Of a DNA stretch of 29,812 nt, positions 6,499-13,159 are shown in pieces. The translations under genes were made by a program, and so were the position numbers. How positions within the stretch are numbered: position 1 is the first letter of the stretch; each line of letters opens with the position of its first letter. Source of the stretch: a virus; the IMG/VR virus record IMGVR_UViG_3300044675_001586, positions 1 through 29,812 of that record; one strand, written 5' to 3'. The notes beneath the pieces were generated by a model, which saw only the letters and a program-made list of their open reading frames with translations, had not been told where the DNA came from and searched no databases.

Positions 6499-6608
6499 AT
6501 ATGAGGGTCATTTTGGGTTACTCTGCCTAAAATAGCTAATAAAATCCATACAATAGATACCCAAATGGCTACTTTGTTTTCAGCATAAAACTGTTTCAAC
6601 TCTTTCAT
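6492..6608 (-). CDS. 38-aa small membrane protein
   Basis: A tiny frame with an ATG at 6608 and TAA overlapping the next start by 7 bp. It has a charged N-terminus (MKELKQFYAENK) and one membrane segment (VAIWVSIVWILLAILG, about 13-28). It overlaps the preceding small gene by 29 bp in another frame. Clean topology and tight packing in a polycistronic region support it; function unknown. Confidence 0.45.
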   Translation of the reverse strand: MKELKQFYAENKVAIWVSIVWILLAILGRVTQNDPHIW

Positions 6609-6756
6609 TTACTTTGGTTTTTAAGGTTTGTAAATCTGTGATTTGGATTTGAAAAAAGCTATCTAATTGACCATTGTCCAAGAATGACTCATATAACTTG
6701 ATTTTCTCATCAATGAGCCGTTTGATTGTAAGCAGTTCGTAGATTGTTAGGTTCAT
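6580..6756 (-). CDS. 58-aa hypothetical protein
   Basis: Begins MNLTIYELLTIKRLIDEKI and ends in a Lys/Val-rich helix. The whole product looks helical and probably coiled coil, without membrane segment or known motif. It fills what would otherwise be an unexplained gap between the first gene of the leftward operon and the 38-aa membrane protein, with which it overlaps by 29 bp. Confidence 0.5.
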   Translation of the reverse strand: MNLTIYELLTIKRLIDEKIKLYESFLDNGQLDSFFQIQITDLQTLKTKVNERVETVLC

Positions 6757-6794
6757 GGTTAATGAGGTGTAGGATGCCTCGCCCCGTGGTTTAA

Positions 6795-7034
6795 TTAGAA
6801 TGGATTTGGTACGTAATAATACTGACCTTTATTTCCTTTCTGTAAGCCTAAAAGGATTCTTCCCATTTGACATTTTGTAAGCCTTGGGAAATTAGTTGTA
6901 AAGTAATTTTTGCACCATTCAGAATTGTACTCACCATTAATTTCTTTGCATAATTCTCTAATATAATGCTGTGCTTCGATGCAATTTGAAATCTTGCTGA
7001 TGTCTTGATTTTTGTACCAATTTTGTGTGTTCAT
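6795..7034 (-). CDS. Hypothetical protein, first gene of leftward operon
   Basis: A 79-aa soluble protein with Cys and aromatic residues (EWCKNYFTTNFPRL) and a Gly-rich, Tyr-rich C-terminus (GLQKGNKGQYYYVPNPF). It starts at 7034, about 20 bp after a TAGTTTTG element in the divergent promoter region, and is likely among the earliest expressed genes. Not recognised. Confidence 0.55.
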   Translation of the reverse strand: MNTQNWYKNQDISKISNCIEAQHYIRELCKEINGEYNSEWCKNYFTTNFPRLTKCQMGRILLGLQKGNKGQYYYVPNPF

Positions 7035-7140
7035 TGTGTTGTGATTTATAACTCAAAACTATTCCTTTATTGTCAAATAAAAAAATATTTTTTATATTTA
7101 TTTTTTACTATATTTGCAGTTCACCAAACATATTTAACAC
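7035..7140. promoter_or_regulatory. Divergent promoter region of the two early operons
   Basis: A very AT-rich spacer between divergent ATGs at 7034 (leftward) and 7141 (rightward). On the plus strand TATATTTG at 7109-7116 fits the Bacteroidota -7 element TAnnTTTG and lies 24 bp before the ATG. On the minus strand TAGTTTTG (7061 to 7054) fits the same element 19 bp before its ATG. No good -33 TTG is present at normal spacing for either, so strength is uncertain. The 53-aa RHH protein encoded at 7141 would be a natural regulator of this site. Confidence 0.5.
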
Positions 7141-7302
7141 ATGGAAGAAAAACAAAGACAGAAACCTGGTAGGAAGAAACTCCCAGAAGATCAGCGTAAG
7201 TTAATCGTTACGGCTTATCTCACCGCTGATGAGAAACGTATTATAAATGAGAAATACGGGAATCTCAGCAAGGCAGTACGTACATTATTAATTAATAACT
7301 AA
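7141..7302 (+). CDS. 53-aa ribbon-helix-helix-like regulator
   Basis: Short frame beginning MEEKQRQKPGRKKLPEDQRK, a basic arm, followed by a beta strand (LIVTAYL), helix (TADEKRIINEKYG) and helix (NLSKAVRTLLINN). This strand-helix-helix order and length match small CopG/Arc-type DNA-binding proteins. It is the first gene of the rightward early operon, immediately after the divergent promoter, so autoregulation or an early/late switch is a reasonable guess. The similarity is by pattern only. Confidence 0.6.
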   Translation: MEEKQRQKPGRKKLPEDQRKLIVTAYLTADEKRIINEKYGNLSKAVRTLLINN

Positions 7303-7312
7303 AAAAGCAGCA

Positions 7313-7954
7313 ATGAAACAGGAACTCATTCGTGCGCAAGACGCTCTCTCATTAGGCGAAACATTCCATAAATCAGGTATGTTCGCAGACATTAAATCAG
7401 CATCACAAGCAGTAGTTAAAATCATGGCAGGTGCTGAAATGGGCATTAGTCCATTCCAAGCTATGTCGGGCATCCACATTATCCAAGGTAAGCCAAGCAT
7501 AGGAGCAGGACTCATGGCATCACGTGTCAAAGCGAGTGGCAAGTACAATTATCGTGTTACTGAGATGTCAGACACCATCTGCACAGTAGAATTCACCGAG
7601 AATGGGCAGTCAATCGGGGTGAGTACATTTACCATCGAAGATGCGAAGAAGGCAGGAACTAAGAACCTTGACCGATTCCCACGTAATATGCTTTTTGCTC
7701 GTGCCATGTCAAATGGAGTGCGTTGGTACTGCCCAGATATCTATGAAGGGCCAGTGTACGTTCCTGAGGAGATGCAAGAGCCTGAGCATCCGATTCAAAC
7801 ACCCAAGCGCATTCTTGATGAAGAGCAATGGGCAAAACTCATTGAGTCCGTAAAGGGTGGTAAAAACTATGATTGGGCAGTGGAGAATGTAGAGATGACA
7901 CCTGACCAACGTTCTGAACTTGAGGCAGCGAATTCCAATAATATCATTCTATGA
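7313..7954 (+). CDS. Putative RecT-like single-strand annealing protein
   Basis: A 213-aa protein. Residues about 20-75 (SGMFADIKSASQAVVKIMAG, then MGISPFQAMSGIHIIQGKPS) match the N-terminal signature of phage recombinases of the RecT-like group, which anneal complementary single strands. The middle (NGQSIGVSTFTIEDAKKAG, then FPRNMLFARAMSNG) also fits, and the C-terminal 50 residues are variable. A PD-(D/E)XK exonuclease and an SSB-like protein follow, as expected for a recombination module. Its stop overlaps the ATG of a 30-aa frame as ATGA. A non-recombinase ssDNA-binding protein is the main alternative. Confidence 0.6.
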   Translation: MKQELIRAQDALSLGETFHKSGMFADIKSASQAVVKIMAGAEMGISPFQAMSGIHIIQGKPSIGAGLMASRVKASGKYNYRVTEMSDTICTVEFTENGQSIGVSTFTIEDAKKAGTKNLDRFPRNMLFARAMSNGVRWYCPDIYEGPVYVPEEMQEPEHPIQTPKRILDEEQWAKLIESVKGGKNYDWAVENVEMTPDQRSELEAANSNNIIL

Positions 7955-8043
7955 AACGTTGGAAATTCCGACTCATTTGGATATTAATAACATTATTAAC
8001 GGCTGCTATATGGGCAGTAATAATAAATCACTTATGGAACTGA
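7951..8043 (+). CDS. 30-aa basic membrane peptide
   Basis: The ATG at 7951 overlaps the stop of the annealing protein as ATGA, and the stop overlaps the next gene (ATG 8034) by 10 bp. The product has a basic N-terminus (MKRWKFR) followed by a hydrophobic stretch (LIWILITLLTAAIWAVII). The packing suggests it is translated, but a frame this short may be chance. Confidence 0.4.
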   Translation: MKRWKFRLIWILITLLTAAIWAVIINHLWN

Positions 8044-9035
8044 CTACACAACAAAATGGGTGGCTGCGTATGGCAGACATGAAAAACACCCTATTCGATG
8101 AACTCCAAAAGGCTGAACTTCAAGTTCAGTCTTCTCTTGAGGAAATTACCACCGACAACCTCAAATCTGCAAAATCCATCATGGCATCTGCCAAAGATAA
8201 ACGCATGGCATTCACGGGAATGATTACTGATAAACTCATTACTCCTGCAATGGAATATGAGAAACGTATGCAGAATGTCATTAATGCTGCTGCCGTGGTT
8301 GAACTTGAGATGCGTAAGAAGCAAGAACAGGAAACTTTACAGGCTCAAGCACTAATTAATGAAGAAGCTGCACTCCGTAATCACATCACAAATGAGTATT
8401 TCCGTATAGCTGCGGAGAATCGGCTGAACTATCAGAAAGGGATTGATGCCTCATATCGGAACTGCCTTGCCAATCGTGTTCCCGTTGAGAAGATTCCTGC
8501 AATGATTGCAGACATGAAACGGATACTATCATTATTTGAGGTACCTGAGATGACTAAATTTCAGCGGACACTTGTCTCCGATGAAAGGGCATTGCAGATA
8601 TTTCAGTCCATTGAGAAGTATGATCCTAAAATGGATTTGATGCGTTACCAATCTGAGGCAGAAAAGAAGTGGATTAACTATGAGATGGATTTAGCTAATG
8701 CCGATGTAGCAATTAAGGCTCTTGAAAAACAGGCTGCGGAGAGAGAGGCTGAAATCGCTCAAGAAATAGCCATTGAGACGGCTACAAATACGCTGATTGC
8801 TCAGGCTGAGACTATTACACTTGAAACTCCACGCATTAAGCGTGAGGTTAAAATCATAGTAGTCGAATCTGAGGCATGGGCAAAGGCGGTGATTGTGAAT
8901 TTTATACGTGTATTCCCCGTTGACAAGTTACGTGTGAAATCTTGGAGTAAACTCACACTTGCTCAAATGGCTGAAGCCTTGGCAAAGTCTGGTGCTGAAT
9001 TGCATAACCTTCAAACTGAGGAGATATGCAAGTAA
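8034..9035 (+). CDS. Coiled-coil protein of the recombination module
   Basis: The ATG at 8034 gives 333 aa starting MELTTQQNGWL; an ATG at 8010 is possible. Long Glu/Gln/Lys/Ala-rich helices dominate (about 15-125 and 210-270), with no catalytic motif visible. Proteins of this type, reminiscent of DUF1351, often lie between recT and its exonuclease in phages. The C-terminal ~60 residues (VINFIRVFPVDK-like region ending LAQMAEALAKSGAEL) form a separate small helical domain. A partner of the annealing protein or exonuclease is the likeliest role, by context only. Confidence 0.6.
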   Translation: MELTTQQNGWLRMADMKNTLFDELQKAELQVQSSLEEITTDNLKSAKSIMASAKDKRMAFTGMITDKLITPAMEYEKRMQNVINAAAVVELEMRKKQEQETLQAQALINEEAALRNHITNEYFRIAAENRLNYQKGIDASYRNCLANRVPVEKIPAMIADMKRILSLFEVPEMTKFQRTLVSDERALQIFQSIEKYDPKMDLMRYQSEAEKKWINYEMDLANADVAIKALEKQAAEREAEIAQEIAIETATNTLIAQAETITLETPRIKREVKIIVVESEAWAKAVIVNFIRVFPVDKLRVKSWSKLTLAQMAEALAKSGAELHNLQTEEICK

Positions 9036-9586
9036 GTAACATACAGTATTACCGCAATAACTTCGAGGCATATAACACCATGAAGGGATACTCTTATAGT
9101 GGTATAACCAAAGGAGCAGCATTCATACCATCAGCAAAGATGCGACTCGGTACTGCGGTGCATGAATACCTTCTTGAACCTGAGAATTACAATCATGAGA
9201 ATCGGGATATCGTAGTGCCACTTGCAAACGCAGTACGGGCAGAATTAGGCGGTTTATTACCGTTCTTGGATACTGAGTTATCGGTTTACGCTGAGTTCGA
9301 AAATAACGGTCTTATAATGCCTTACAAGGGAAGGGTTGACATGGTAAGAACGGGTAAAATAGTATTAGATTTGAAGGTATCTGAAGTACCTTTACGCAAC
9401 TCCGTGCCATATTTCGGTTATGATAGGCAAGTCAACGGCTACATGGCAGCTACTATGTCTGATTTGGGTATGATAATCAGAATTGACCCAAAGAATGCAA
9501 GGGTTGAGAAAAAGATGATACCCAAAGACCATTCATGGTGGGAAGATCAGATATCACGTTTCGGAGTTCCTAAAGAAATTTATTAA
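9026..9586 (+). CDS. PD-(D/E)XK exonuclease, RecE/lambda-exo-like
   Basis: A 186-aa nuclease with the motif order of phage RecB-type exonucleases: GTAVHEYL (Gly42, His46), GRVDMV (Asp105), VLDLKV (Asp115 and Lys117) and RQVNGYM (Gln135, Tyr139). Such enzymes resect double-strand ends so that the annealing protein can load. It is short compared with RecE-type enzymes but complete in motifs. The start overlaps the coiled-coil gene by 10 bp. Confidence 0.75.
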   Translation: MQVSNIQYYRNNFEAYNTMKGYSYSGITKGAAFIPSAKMRLGTAVHEYLLEPENYNHENRDIVVPLANAVRAELGGLLPFLDTELSVYAEFENNGLIMPYKGRVDMVRTGKIVLDLKVSEVPLRNSVPYFGYDRQVNGYMAATMSDLGMIIRIDPKNARVEKKMIPKDHSWWEDQISRFGVPKEIY

Positions 9587-9597
9587 AACCAATAATT

Positions 9598-9861
9598 ATG
9601 AGTCAGTTATTTACAGGCAGCATCTGCGTTTCAGACATTGACAAGTCAAAGCTAACACAAGCCAAGAACGGCAAACTTTACCTATCCGTTGACATTTGGA
9701 TAAATGACCAAGCCGATAACTACGGAAACACTGGGTCAATCTCAATCCGTCAATCTAAGGAAGAAAGAGAGGCGAAGACCAAAAAGACCTATATTGGCAA
9801 TTTAAAACCCGTTGAAAAATCCAATAGCGCAGCACCTATAATGCAGGACTTACCTTTCTAA
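9598..9861 (+). CDS. SSB-like protein with conserved C-terminal tip
   Basis: An 87-aa protein. Residues 1-70 look like a small beta-barrel (FTGSICVSDI, YLSVDIWIND, TGSISIRQ, KTYIGNL), and the chain ends in an acidic-hydrophobic tip, MQDLPF, like the DDxPF tail that lets bacterial SSB bind partner proteins. It directly follows the exonuclease. Together this supports a single-strand DNA-binding protein of phage type; the OB-fold is inferred from the pattern, not from strong similarity. Confidence 0.6.
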   Translation: MSQLFTGSICVSDIDKSKLTQAKNGKLYLSVDIWINDQADNYGNTGSISIRQSKEEREAKTKKTYIGNLKPVEKSNSAAPIMQDLPF

Positions 9862-9922
9862 TGTTCAATCTGTGATTTACCCCTGGTGTGTCTACATCGG
9901 GGAATTTTTAAAACTTTAACTT

Positions 9923-10342
9923 ATGAGCAAAATACGATATAACGAAACCCATTACGATTGGTTTAAAGAGCAATATCCAAACGCTTGGAAAGATAATCTT
10001 TACTCACCTCCACCTATGCCGACTATCAGCAAGGCAAATGGTTTAACGAAGTATATCACAAACTTTTTATTCTGGAAAGGTCATAGAGCCACAAGGGTGA
10101 ATGTTCAAGGAAGAGTTGTAAAAGGCAAGTGGATTCCGTCAAGTACGAGGAAAGGCACGGCAGATATTTCAGCTACCATTAAAGGCAGATCAGTCATGAT
10201 AGAAATAAAATGCGGTGCTGATAAGGCACGACCCGAACAATTGCAAGAGCAGGAAAGGGAACGTAAAGCAGGCGGTATTTATGAATTCATCAGGACTGCT
10301 GATGAGTTTTTGGAACTTTATGATAAAATTGTAAATTTGTGA
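9923..10342 (+). CDS. VRR-NUC-like nuclease
   Basis: A 139-aa protein with a PD-(D/E)XK core in its C-terminal half: KGTADISATI (Asp81), VMIEIK (Glu94, Lys96), RPEQLQEQ (Gln106/108) and a GGIYEFIRT strand. This is the pattern of phage VRR-NUC proteins, which may resolve branched DNA. It lies between the SSB-like gene and the primase-helicase. The last codons carry the -7 element of a promoter for the downstream non-coding RNA candidate. Confidence 0.7.
   Translation: MSKIRYNETHYDWFKEQYPNAWKDNLYSPPPMPTISKANGLTKYITNFLFWKGHRATRVNVQGRVVKGKWIPSSTRKGTADISATIKGRSVMIEIKCGADKARPEQLQEQERERKAGGIYEFIRTADEFLELYDKIVNL
10309..10339 (+). promoter_or_regulatory. Consensus-like Bacteroidota promoter
   Basis: TTTG at 10309-10312, 19 bp, then TAAATTTG at 10332-10339. 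Both elements match the TTTG/TAnnTTTG consensus at the usual spacing. The predicted start near 10345 lies just after the nuclease stop codon and just before the structured RNA candidate. It is the best promoter match I found in the window. Confidence 0.65.
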
Positions 10343-10344
10343 TG

Positions 10345-10462
10345 TAAATGTCGCAGGTGAGATCGTGACATTAATCAGAAAATCATTTTAAAGCCTGAAG
10401 GGGCGATACTGCCGAATGTAAGTTCATTCGATCTCACCAGTGTCAAACCTTCAGGTTTTTTT
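10345..10462 (+). ncRNA. Candidate structured small RNA with pseudoknot
   Basis: About 118 nt with no plausible reading frame, between a strong promoter match and a terminator. Complementary segments: AATGTC 10347-10352 with GACATT 10367-10372; GGTGAGATCG 10356-10365 with CGATCTCACC 10429-10438; CGAATG 10413-10418 with CATTCG 10425-10430; and the terminator stem. The second stem begins in the loop of the first and crosses the terminator stem, giving a pseudoknot or alternative folds. It could act in trans, or as a 5' leader controlling the genes that follow. I do not recognise it as a known riboswitch or ribozyme. Confidence 0.6.
10391..10462 (+). terminator. Intrinsic terminator with large loop
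   Basis: CCTGAAGG (10394-10401) pairs exactly with CCTTCAGG (10448-10455), extendable to 11 bp with one G-T pair, followed directly by seven T (10456-10462). The loop of 46 nt is unusually long and holds its own hairpin (CGAATG/CATTCG) plus the segment that can pair upstream, so termination may depend on the fold. Confidence 0.65.
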
Positions 10463-10467
10463 ATTTT

Positions 10468-10752
10468 ATGGAGTTATATAAATTAGAAATTATTAATGGT
10501 GATTTTTCACGTACAATTTATGACGATAAGAAATTAAAGAAAAAATTGTACAAATTATGTAAAGTCATAACTACAAAGATTATTTACTATCACATAGAAG
10601 TAAATGGAGTTTTACATAATTTAATATTATTTAATTTACCTCATAGTAAAATTTGCTACATATCAGACAATGATGTTTTTACTGGTACTTCTATTGCTAC
10701 ATTTATGCATGACTTATACTTTGATGCCTTGATACATTTTAATATAGATTAA
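10468..10752 (+). CDS. Hypothetical protein upstream of primase-helicase
   Basis: A 94-aa protein with mixed beta strands and helices, AT-rich codons, and many Ile, Tyr and Lys. There is no membrane segment or known motif. It starts 5 bp after the T-run of the terminator, so its expression would depend on read-through or on a fold that prevents termination. Not recognised. Confidence 0.55.
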   Translation: MELYKLEIINGDFSRTIYDDKKLKKKLYKLCKVITTKIIYYHIEVNGVLHNLILFNLPHSKICYISDNDVFTGTSIATFMHDLYFDALIHFNID

Positions 10753-10774
10753 TTTCACCATCCAATTTTATCTT

Positions 10775-12892
10775 ATGCTTATTTCAACATATCGCAATGG
10801 ATTTGATGTCCAATCAATTGTCACAGAAGATATTTCAGCAATTTTATCGGGTATAAAAACAGGAAGGTGGCAGGATGAATGCCTACCTATTATGAATGAA
10901 CCTGATGAAAAGAAACGCAGGGAATTAAAAAAACACCTACCCAATTACACCATTTCTGGTAGGTTTGACAAAGGGAGAGCAGATAAAACACTTATTGAGC
11001 ATTCAAATTTGATTGGGATAGACTTTGACCATATTGAAAATGTCAATGGTTTGGTATCACAATTAAAATCTGATCCCTATACTTTTGCAGTTTTTAAATC
11101 CGTTTCTCATACTGGTGTTTGTGCAATCGTAAAAATTGATGGTAAAAAACACCTTGAGTCATTTAATGGACTTGGTCAATATTATTGGGATAAATATAGA
11201 GTAAATATTGACCCTACCTGCAAAAACATTTCAAGGATTAGGTATGTTTCATTTGACCCACACTTATTTGTAAATGAAAAATCCAAAGTATTTAAAACAT
11301 ATATACAAGAAAATAAAGTAAATAATGAGGAAAGGATACCACACTCAGATGCCAGGTTTGGATTTGTTTTAAACAATATAGAAAAAGCCGAAAAGGACAT
11401 AACTGGAAATTATGTTACATGGGTAAAATTAGGATTTGCAATTGCTCATCAATATGGTGAAAATGGATTGCCATTTTTTATGGCAATAAGTAAATATTCA
11501 GATCAATACACAGATCAAGAATGTACTGAACAGTATGATTTATGTTGCAGAAATGCAGCAGGAAGAGAAAAAATAGCAACAATAAAATCATTTTATAGCG
11601 AGGCTCTATTCCAAGGAATTGAAGTTTACACCGAGGATGAAAAAACAATGATGAAAGTTGCTGAGGTAGCAAAACTTACTGGATTGAGTTTAGACCAAGC
11701 AAAGAAAATGATTGAGGATGAGGGAGTTATACCTGATGATGCATTAGTTACTAAAGCATACGAACAAGCCAAAAAGGAAGAAAAGAAGTCAAATAAACTT
11801 GATATTGAAGCCGTTAAATTGTTTTTACGCAGATATCAAATCAAGAAAAATGAGGTTACAAGAAAGTACGAATGGAATGGTAATGAAATGAATATTGAAG
11901 ATTTCAATACTATATTTTTGGAAGCCAAAGAGAAATTTGAAAAGCTATCCAATGATATGTTTTTGAGTATAATATTCAGTCATTTTACACCTACATATAA
12001 TCCAATAAAAACATACTTTGATTCAATTGAGTGGGATGAGAAAGATAGGATAACCCCATTGGTTCAATCAATTAACTCTGATACTGGTGACTTTGATTAT
12101 AGGCTTATTGCAGTACAATCATGGCTTTTGGGAATCATTGAATCAATATATATAGACAATCCAAATATCTTACAATTGATATTTGCAGGAAAGCAAAACA
12201 CTGGTAAATCAGTATTTTTTAAGCAATTACTACCAAAGCAATTATCAAGGTATTTTGGTCTGTCACAATTGGATAATGGTAAGGATGACCAAATACTCAT
12301 GTGCGAAAAATTACTCATTCTTGATGATGAATATAGCGGTAAGGCTAAAGAGGATGCTAAACTAATTAAAAGGCTACTTTCAGCACCTCATTTTGATATC
12401 AGAGAGCCGTACGGCAGACAAAACGTCAAAATGAAACGTATAGCATCCCTTTGTGCCACTACCAATGAAACTAAAATACTTAATGATATTACAGGCAATC
12501 GCAGAATACTTGTATTAGAGGTTATTGGAAAATTTGATTATGAACTATATAATAGTATAGATAAAGAGCAGCTTTTTGGTCAATTGTACGATATGCACAA
12601 AAAAGGCTATGAAGCGCAGCTTACTGATAAAATGATTGACTTAATGAAAGAGTATACCCATGCAAGGAATTCTGAACCATCAGTTGAAGAAGAGTGCTTG
12701 GAAAAATTGTTTCACAATCCAACAATTCATGATGGTTATAGCTATTTAACAAATACGGAAATAGTCTCAATCATAATGGATAAAATGAAATTGAGAGTAG
12801 GATCAAAGAAACTTGGAATCGTATTAAAAGAAGTTGGCTATGAGCAAAAAAAGAAAAATGGTGTACAAAAATACCAAATTATGCCAAAATAG
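10775..12892 (+). CDS. Primase-helicase, VirE_N / PriCT / VirE type
   Basis: A 705-aa protein with three regions. Residues about 50-165 match the VirE N-terminal (BT4734-like) primase domain: GIDFDHIE supplies Asp83 and Asp85, and SVSHTG supplies His112, the DxD and SxH motifs of archaeo-eukaryotic primases. Residues about 205-275 resemble PriCT_2. Residues about 395-585 are an SF3/VirE-type ATPase with Walker A GKQNTGKS (472-479), Walker B LLILDDEY, sensor ATTNE and arginine pair GNRR. It would unwind and prime phage DNA. No DNA polymerase is present, so host polymerase is presumably recruited. Its stop codon touches the repeat array of the putative origin. Confidence 0.85.
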   Translation: MLISTYRNGFDVQSIVTEDISAILSGIKTGRWQDECLPIMNEPDEKKRRELKKHLPNYTISGRFDKGRADKTLIEHSNLIGIDFDHIENVNGLVSQLKSDPYTFAVFKSVSHTGVCAIVKIDGKKHLESFNGLGQYYWDKYRVNIDPTCKNISRIRYVSFDPHLFVNEKSKVFKTYIQENKVNNEERIPHSDARFGFVLNNIEKAEKDITGNYVTWVKLGFAIAHQYGENGLPFFMAISKYSDQYTDQECTEQYDLCCRNAAGREKIATIKSFYSEALFQGIEVYTEDEKTMMKVAEVAKLTGLSLDQAKKMIEDEGVIPDDALVTKAYEQAKKEEKKSNKLDIEAVKLFLRRYQIKKNEVTRKYEWNGNEMNIEDFNTIFLEAKEKFEKLSNDMFLSIIFSHFTPTYNPIKTYFDSIEWDEKDRITPLVQSINSDTGDFDYRLIAVQSWLLGIIESIYIDNPNILQLIFAGKQNTGKSVFFKQLLPKQLSRYFGLSQLDNGKDDQILMCEKLLILDDEYSGKAKEDAKLIKRLLSAPHFDIREPYGRQNVKMKRIASLCATTNETKILNDITGNRRILVLEVIGKFDYELYNSIDKEQLFGQLYDMHKKGYEAQLTDKMIDLMKEYTHARNSEPSVEEECLEKLFHNPTIHDGYSYLTNTEIVSIIMDKMKLRVGSKKLGIVLKEVGYEQKKKNGVQKYQIMPK

Positions 12893-12939
12893 GGTAGGTT
12901 GGGCAACTTCGGGTAACTTGTAAATTGACGAAGTTACCC
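12892..12939. repeat. Left iteron cluster
   Basis: GGGTAGGTT (12892), GGGCAACTT (12901) and GGGTAACTT (12911) in one direction, then AAGTTACCC (12931) in the other. The last two form a 9-bp inverted repeat with an 11-nt gap. The first copy begins on the last base of the primase-helicase stop codon. Confidence 0.85.
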
Positions 12940-12977
12940 TACTCAAACTCAATGTAGATAAGGCTTTCAGCGTATTA

Positions 12978-12995
12978 GGGTAACTTGGGTAAGAT
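12978..12995 (+). repeat. Middle iteron pair
   Basis: GGGTAACTT at 12978 followed in tandem by the degenerate GGGTAAGAT at 12987, at the left edge of the AT-rich core. Confidence 0.7.
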
Positions 12996-13082
12996 AAATT
13001 CCTATAAAAGGTTATAGAATATTATATTATAGAGAGTATATATAACGCGTGATTTTTATAGCACTTCATAGAACCGCATTTG

Positions 13083-13109
13083 AAGTTGCCCAAGTTACCC
13101 AAGTTACCC
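13083..13109 (-). repeat. Right iteron cluster, three tandem copies
   Basis: AAGTTGCCC, AAGTTACCC and AAGTTACCC follow each other with an exact 9-bp period, the reverse complement of the left cluster type. Confidence 0.9.
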
Positions 13110-13146
13110 TACAAAAAATATTTCGCCATAAATATCTAAATCTGAT

Positions 13147-13154
13147 TAATTTTG
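13147..13154 (+). promoter_or_regulatory. Possible -7 element for the late operon
   Basis: TAATTTTG fits TAnnTTTG and lies 5 bp before the ATG at 13160, so a transcript from it would be almost leaderless. No TTG lies at the right distance upstream. It may be a chance match; if real, the iteron array just upstream could control it. Confidence 0.3.
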
Positions 13155-13159
13155 TTTAA

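Larger units (their letters stand above)
12892..13109. other. Putative iteron-type replication origin (or operator array)
   Basis: A non-coding stretch with nine copies of a 9-bp repeat. Forward (GGGTAACTT type): 12892, 12901, 12911, 12978, 12987. Reverse (AAGTTACCC type): 12931, 13083, 13092, 13101. Copies at 12892 and 12987 are degenerate; those at 12901 and 13083 carry the same C/T change and are exact mirror images. The clusters flank an AT-rich core (about 12991-13046) with the inverted repeat GTTATA/TATAAC and an ACGCGT. Position right after the replicative primase-helicase suggests an origin; position right before the late operon also allows a regulatory array. Confidence 0.6.

Noticed and set aside
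7070-7116. TTG at 7070-7072 as the -33 partner of TATATTTG at 7109.
   Set aside because: The spacing is 36 bp, far outside the 17-23 bp used by this promoter type.
9880-9902. CCCC...GGGG hairpin followed by T-rich sequence as a terminator before the nuclease gene.
   Set aside because: Only four pairs hold, the next position mismatches, and the loop is 15 nt; too weak to call.
10345-10462. Hammerhead, twister or pistol ribozyme, or a known riboswitch.
   Set aside because: I found no CTGATGA/GAAA core or other conserved core that I could match; left as an unclassified RNA.
12911-12939. GGGTAACTT/AAGTTACCC hairpin as a terminator for the primase-helicase gene.
   Set aside because: No T-run follows, and the same 9-mers recur as tandem copies elsewhere in the region, which fits a protein-binding array better.
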